DNA from: Winogradskyella haliclonae
Lineage (GTDB): Bacteria; Bacteroidota; Bacteroidia; Flavobacteriales; Flavobacteriaceae
Assembly (NCBI RefSeq): GCF_014635865.1
Contig: NZ_BMDQ01000001.1
Span: forward strand, 1,302,001-1,366,000
Direction of reading: 5' to 3'
DNA: 64,000 nt
Shown here: positions 60,504 to 64,000 of the stretch, piece after piece
How positions within the stretch are numbered: position 1 is the stretch's first letter
Layout: every line of letters begins with the position of its first letter
The notes under the pieces: model-generated
The model's database searches: none
What the model saw: the letters and a program-made list of their open reading frames with translations, nothing else
Told to the model about the DNA's origin: nothing
Translations under genes and position numbers: made by a program

Positions 60504-60518
60504 AGAAAATAGTAGAAA

Positions 60519-61334
60519 TCACCATCCGCCGGAAGCACCGCCACCGCCAAAACCGCCTCCGCCAAAGCCACCACCGAAGCCACCACCTGAGCTTCCACCA
60601 CCAAAACCACCAAAGCCTCCAGAAGAAGAACCACTTCTGTAGCTGCCGCGTCCCATATTACTTAATATAATGGCTTCTAAAATACTTGTGTCATTTCTAC
60701 GATTACCACGATTTCCGCCACCGCGTCCACCTTTATGCTTTGATATGGCAATAATAAATATGATAAAAATGATGAATAAAAAGAACAATAATCCAAACGG
60801 AAATTCATTGTTAGATGATGATTGTCTTGAGCCTTGATATTCGCCTGTTAAAACTTCAAAAATAGCATCAGCGCCACGATTGAGTCCACCATAATAATCA
60901 TTGCGTTTAAAATAAGGAATGATATCTCTGTCAATAATACGCTTGCTCATGGCATCAGTCAGTAAATGTTCTACACCATAACCAGTATTAATAGCTATTT
61001 TGCGGTCATTTTTTGCGAGTAAAATAAGAACACCATTATCTTCTTTTTCTTGACCAATTCCCCATTTTTGTCCCCATTGTGCACCTAGATAATTTATGTT
61101 TTCACCTTCTGTAGAAGGTATAGTGATAATAACTATTTGTGTTGAAGTCGTATCTGAATATCTTACGAGTTTTTGTTCTAATGCATTTTTTTCTGAAGTC
61201 GAGAATAAATTAATGTAGTCGTAAACGCTAGTTTGAAATTCTGGCGTTTCAGGTATTTGATATTGTGCTTCAGCAGTGATAAAACTGAAGAATAATATCG
61301 ATATACTAACGATAAATTTCCAACCTTTTTTCAT
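60519..61334 (-). CDS. TPM-domain protein (YgcG-type) with Gly-rich tail, 271 aa
   Basis: Signal peptide (IVSISILFFSFITAEAQ) then a TPM_phosphatase domain: VYDYINLFSTSEKNALEQKL, QIVIITIPSTEGENI, WGQKWGIGQEKEDNGVLIL and NDRKIAINTGYGVEHLL. After it come one transmembrane helix (FLFIIFIIFIIAIS) and a C-terminal tail of Gly and Ser. Relatives occur beside LemA. The gene overlaps the next TPM gene by 4 bp (ATGA) in the same operon. Confidence 0.85.
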   Translation of the reverse strand: MKKGWKFIVSISILFFSFITAEAQYQIPETPEFQTSVYDYINLFSTSEKNALEQKLVRYSDTTSTQIVIITIPSTEGENINYLGAQWGQKWGIGQEKEDNGVLILLAKNDRKIAINTGYGVEHLLTDAMSKRIIDRDIIPYFKRNDYYGGLNRGADAIFEVLTGEYQGSRQSSSNNEFPFGLLFFLFIIFIIFIIAISKHKGGRGGGNRGNRRNDTSILEAIILSNMGRGSYRSGSSSGGFGGFGGGSSGGGFGGGFGGGGFGGGGASGGW

Positions 61335-61768
61335 CCTTTAGAAATTGAATTGTCTAGTTCGTTAGTATTGCCGTGAAACCAAGGGAAATATTTAGATAAT
61401 TGTTGTCCAGATTTTTTAATACCTTCTATTAAACCTTGCGCAAATTCGCCGTTTTTAAAATGTGCAGCAATAGTATCTTTTGTAGCATTCCAGAAGTCTT
61501 TTCCAACAGCTTCATTAATGCCTTTGTCACCAAATATGACAAAACTTTTTTTATCTACAGCTACATAAATTAAAACGCCGTTTTGTTCTTTGGTATTATC
61601 CATTTTTAGATAATGAAAAACTTCCATAGCGTGTTTAAAAATATCACCAGTACAGTTTTGCTCTATGTGCACGCGTATCTCTCCAGAGGTGTCTTTTTCG
61701 GCATCACGGATAGCAGCAACAATAGCATCTTCTTCAGATGCCGTTAGAAAGTTTTCAATGTTTGACAT
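61331..61768 (-). CDS. TPM-domain protein, 145 aa
   Basis: A short TPM domain without signal peptide: FLTASEEDAIVAAIRDAEKD at the start, SGEIRVHIEQNC, NGVLIYVAVDKKSFVIFGDK and FWNATKDTIAAHF. It is cytoplasmic or peripheral, and complements the exported TPM protein with which it overlaps. It follows lemA by 17 bp. Confidence 0.8.
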   Translation of the reverse strand: MSNIENFLTASEEDAIVAAIRDAEKDTSGEIRVHIEQNCTGDIFKHAMEVFHYLKMDNTKEQNGVLIYVAVDKKSFVIFGDKGINEAVGKDFWNATKDTIAAHFKNGEFAQGLIEGIKKSGQQLSKYFPWFHGNTNELDNSISKG

Positions 61769-61785
61769 GATTGTTTTTAATCGAT

Positions 61786-62373
61786 TTAGTCAAAATCAAA
61801 TTCTACATCTGGTGCATTTTCACTTCCTGCATCAGCTTTGTAATACCCTTTTTCATCAAAACCTAAAAGACCAGCTATAAATTTTGTAGGCATTGTACGA
61901 ACATACTTGTTGTATGGCTCTACAGATTCATTGAAACGATCTCTAGCAACATTTATCCTGTTTTCTGTACCTTCAAGCTGACTTTGTAACTCTAAGAAGT
62001 TTTGATTTGCTTTTAATTCAGGATAGCGCTCAACTGTAACTAAAAGGCTTTTTAAAGCACCAGATAGTCCACCTTGTACTTCATTAAATTTAGCGAGTTG
62101 CTCCGGTGTAATATTACTTGGGTCAATAGTGACTGAAGTTGCTTTTGCTCTAGCATTAATAACCGCTTCTAAAGTTCCTTTTTCAAAATCTGCTGCGCCT
62201 TGAACTGTTTTTACTAGGTTACCAATAAGATCATTGCGTCTTTGATAACTACTCTCAACATTTGCCCATGATTTTGTTATTGTTTCTTCTAAGCCAACAG
62301 CTTTGTTATTTACATTCATTCCCCATATTGCAATTAAAACTATAATTACAATTGGTACAATCCACTTTTTCAT
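61786..62373 (-). CDS. lemA: LemA family protein
   Basis: An N-terminal transmembrane helix (IVPIVIIVLIAIWGMNV), then the LemA domain with NKAVGLEETITKSWANVESS and YQRRNDLIGNLV, LKANQNFLELQSQLEGTENR and RDRFNESVEPYN. 195 residues, the usual size. LemA commonly sits next to TPM genes, as here; cellular role unsettled. Confidence 0.92.
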   Translation of the reverse strand: MKKWIVPIVIIVLIAIWGMNVNNKAVGLEETITKSWANVESSYQRRNDLIGNLVKTVQGAADFEKGTLEAVINARAKATSVTIDPSNITPEQLAKFNEVQGGLSGALKSLLVTVERYPELKANQNFLELQSQLEGTENRINVARDRFNESVEPYNKYVRTMPTKFIAGLLGFDEKGYYKADAGSENAPDVEFDFD

Positions 62374-62385
62374 AATTGGTTGATT

Positions 62386-62715
62386 TTAAAGTTGTGTTTT
62401 TATTTTAATAAGTTTTGCTTTAATGCCTTCAAGCTTTGCTATAATTTCAAAGTTGCTTAAAGCCTCTTGTTTTTCTTCTTTAATGTGTGTTTTTGCGCCT
62501 TCTAATGTAAAACCACGTTCTTTTACCAAATGATAAATGAACTTAAGATTCTTAATATCTTCTGGTGTAAATTTCCGGTTACCTTTTGCGTTTTTCTTAG
62601 GTTTAATAACATCAAACTCTTTTTCCCAAAAACGTATAAGAGAGGTGTTGACATTAAAGGCTTTGGCGACTTCGCCAATACCATAATAACGCTTTTCTGG
62701 TAAATCTATATGCAT
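62386..62715 (-). CDS. MerR-family transcriptional regulator, 109 aa
   Basis: An N-terminal MerR helix-turn-helix (YYGIGEVAKAFNVNTSLIRFW then EKEFDVIKPKKN) followed by the wing (GNRKFTPEDIKNLKFIYHL) and a short C-terminal coiled coil. No ligand domain. Many Bacteroidota carry such a protein next to the M23 peptidase gene. Confidence 0.85.
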   Translation of the reverse strand: MHIDLPEKRYYGIGEVAKAFNVNTSLIRFWEKEFDVIKPKKNAKGNRKFTPEDIKNLKFIYHLVKERGFTLEGAKTHIKEEKQEALSNFEIIAKLEGIKAKLIKIKTQL

Positions 62716-62718
62716 GTA

Positions 62719-63690
62719 TTAATCTAAAGATTGATTTTCTAGAGAGGCTTTCTCTAAAAGTTCATTAAACTCTTGAGCAGATAAGTTTCCGTAGTAGAAA
62801 TTTATAGGATTTATCCGTTCACCATCTTTAAAAATTTCGTAATGCAAATGTGGCGCTTCAGAGCGTCCAGTACTACCAACAAAACCAATAAGGTCACCAC
62901 GCTTTACACGTTGGTTAATACGAACATTATACTTGTATAAATGCGCATATAGCGAAACATAACCATAACCATGGTCTATACGTATATGCTTTCCGTAACC
63001 AGAAGAGCTGTTATCTGCACGTTTAACTATACCATCACCTGAGGCAAAAATAGGTGTGCCTCTTGGCGCTGTAAAATCCATGCCATAATGAAACTTGCGC
63101 ACCTTGGTAAAAGGATCTGTTCTGTAGCCATAGCCAGAAGCCATACGTGTTAAATCTGCGTTCTTAACAGGTTGTATAGCGGGGATTGCTTCCAAAAATT
63201 TTTCCTTGTCCTTAGCTAAAATAGCAATCTCATCGAGCGATTTTGATTGAACGACCATTGCTTTTTCAAGTATATCAAGGCGCTTATTGCTTTCACTTAT
63301 CAGGGCTGTATTATCAAAGCCCTCAAATTTTTTGTAACGATTAATACCACCAAAACCAGCACGACGCTGTTCTTCAGGAATTGGATTGGCTTCAAAATAA
63401 AGACGATAAATAGCATTATCGCGTTCTTCAATATTTTCAAGAACAGTAATCGCATCATCCATGCGTATGTTAAGCAATTGGTATTGTAATTGCATGTTTT
63501 CTAGCTCTCTTGCGAGTTCTCTCTCTTTTGGAGACTCAAAGAAATAACCACCAACTATAACTATAAAGAAAGCAAATAGGGCAGAGGCCAATAAAAACGC
63601 TAGAGCATACTTAACAGTAGTGCGCTTTTTACGTCTTATTTTACGATACGATAATGTTTCAGAATCGTAATAGTATTTTACTTTAGCCAT
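62719..63690 (-). CDS. M23 family metallopeptidase, 323 aa
   Basis: A transmembrane helix near residues 27-50 (YALAFLLASALFAFFIVIV), a long coiled coil at ~55-165 and the lysostaphin-like M23 domain with HYGMDFTAPRGTPI (H-x-D), GYVSLYAHLYKYNV and HLHYEIFKDG (HxH). It acts in cell-wall remodelling at the periplasmic side. It starts the minus-strand lemA operon. Confidence 0.9.
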   Translation of the reverse strand: MAKVKYYYDSETLSYRKIRRKKRTTVKYALAFLLASALFAFFIVIVGGYFFESPKERELARELENMQLQYQLLNIRMDDAITVLENIEERDNAIYRLYFEANPIPEEQRRAGFGGINRYKKFEGFDNTALISESNKRLDILEKAMVVQSKSLDEIAILAKDKEKFLEAIPAIQPVKNADLTRMASGYGYRTDPFTKVRKFHYGMDFTAPRGTPIFASGDGIVKRADNSSSGYGKHIRIDHGYGYVSLYAHLYKYNVRINQRVKRGDLIGFVGSTGRSEAPHLHYEIFKDGERINPINFYYGNLSAQEFNELLEKASLENQSLD

Positions 63691-63732
63691 ATCTTAAAAT
63701 GTTCTATTTTTGTGCCCAACTAGAACAATATA

Positions 63733-63740
63733 CAAATATA
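63733..63740 (-). promoter_or_regulatory. -7 element of the M23/lemA operon
   Basis: On the minus strand this is TATATTTG, a match to TAnnTTTG, about 43 bases before the M23 start. Motif-only evidence. Confidence 0.45.
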
Positions 63741-63836
63741 AAAATACTTTCGTACTTAAGATATTTACAACACTGTTCATCTTAAAAGATAACGCTGGAA
63801 GTAAAATTAAATTTTAGACGATAAAATTAGATAAAA

Positions 63837-64000
63837 ATGAAGTCTCAAGACATCCGAAATACATTCCTTGACTTTTTTAAAAATAAAGAGCATCTTATTG
63901 TGCCTTCTGCACCAATGGTTGTTAAGAACGATCCAACTTTGATGTTTGTTAATTCTGGAATGGCCCCTTTTAAAGAGTATTTTTTGGGAAATTCGGAACC
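63837..64000 (+). CDS. alaS: Alanyl-tRNA synthetase, N-terminal fragment (continues beyond window)
   Basis: The first 54-55 residues start [19 protein letters not shown] and contain [20 protein letters not shown] then APFKEYFLG, the class II motif-1/2 region typical of AlaRS. The frame runs off the right edge. ATG at 63837, divergent from the M23 gene; TATTTTTG at 63705 may be its -7 element but lies far upstream. Confidence 0.93.
   Translation, partial: MKSQDIRNTFLDFFKNKEHLIVPSAPMVVKNDPTLMFVNSGMAPFKEYFLGNSE

Overview
The window is AT-rich DNA from a member of the Bacteroidota, most probably a marine-type Flavobacteriaceae. The evidence is short TAnnTTTG-type promoter elements, a type IX secretion/gliding C-terminal domain, ~800-residue FtsX-type permeases, and conserved core genes (era, der, lemA, M23 peptidase, start of alaS) resembling flavobacterial homologues. 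No rRNA, complete tRNA or CRISPR array was seen.

Region 1, positions 1 to about 18,760, is the unusual part. It holds 28 small genes, all on the minus strand and mostly unrelated (lipoproteins, membrane proteins, DUF4262, CPCC, RDD, an Abi/HEPN protein, an acyl-carrier-like protein, an LRR protein, an alpha/beta hydrolase). They form 22 units separated by 21 intact palindromic elements of mostly ~135 bp (extremes 78 and ~200 bp) plus one collapsed junction. Each unit has its own 7-13 bp core repeated in inverted orientation at both ends, with invariant GTT/AAC. Each element has a core stem, an asymmetric internal loop, a covarying second stem (GGCTAT/ATAGCC or TGTGTAT/ATACAC) and a covarying apical hairpin. 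This is the logic of an integron cassette array with attC sites, but the core differs from the textbook GTTRRRY and no tyrosine integron integrase is present in the window. The first unit (18,446-18,760) is 5'-truncated at the array edge.

Region 2, 18.76-27.4 kb, is plus-strand accessory DNA: a VanZ-like membrane protein, a small exported protein, a small serine recombinase pointing away from the array, an uncharacterised two-gene unit, a large protein with a PD-(D/E)xK motif, a CoiA-like nuclease (minus), and an 800-residue YwqK/MORN-like exported protein ending in five Cys-rich repeats. It may be a defence island.

Region 3, 27.46-31.27 kb, is a four-gene module (Cys-nucleophile hydrolase, DUF2255 protein, MBL-fold hydrolase, AraC regulator) bracketed by two ~62 bp similar sequences that contain a terminator. 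A DNA/RNA non-specific endonuclease follows on the minus strand.

Region 4, 32.1-49.9 kb, is a sigma-54-type regulatory and transport locus. A histidine kinase/NtrC-like regulator pair on the minus strand faces a long plus-strand run: MacA-like adaptor, ATPase, four consecutive paralogous FtsX/MacB-like permeases, a GIN-domain protein, a second ATPase and a TolC-like channel. Two near-identical GG-containing promoters with upstream TCAAAAnCGAACAC boxes suggest control by the adjacent regulator.

Region 5, 49.9 kb to the end, has a cytosine-5 methyltransferase convergent with a probable restriction nuclease, then housekeeping genes: a TrmH-like methyltransferase, era, der, a T9SS-sorted lectin-domain protein, a TonB-receptor-like barrel protein, two TPM proteins, lemA, a MerR regulator, an M23 peptidase and the first 55 codons of alaS.
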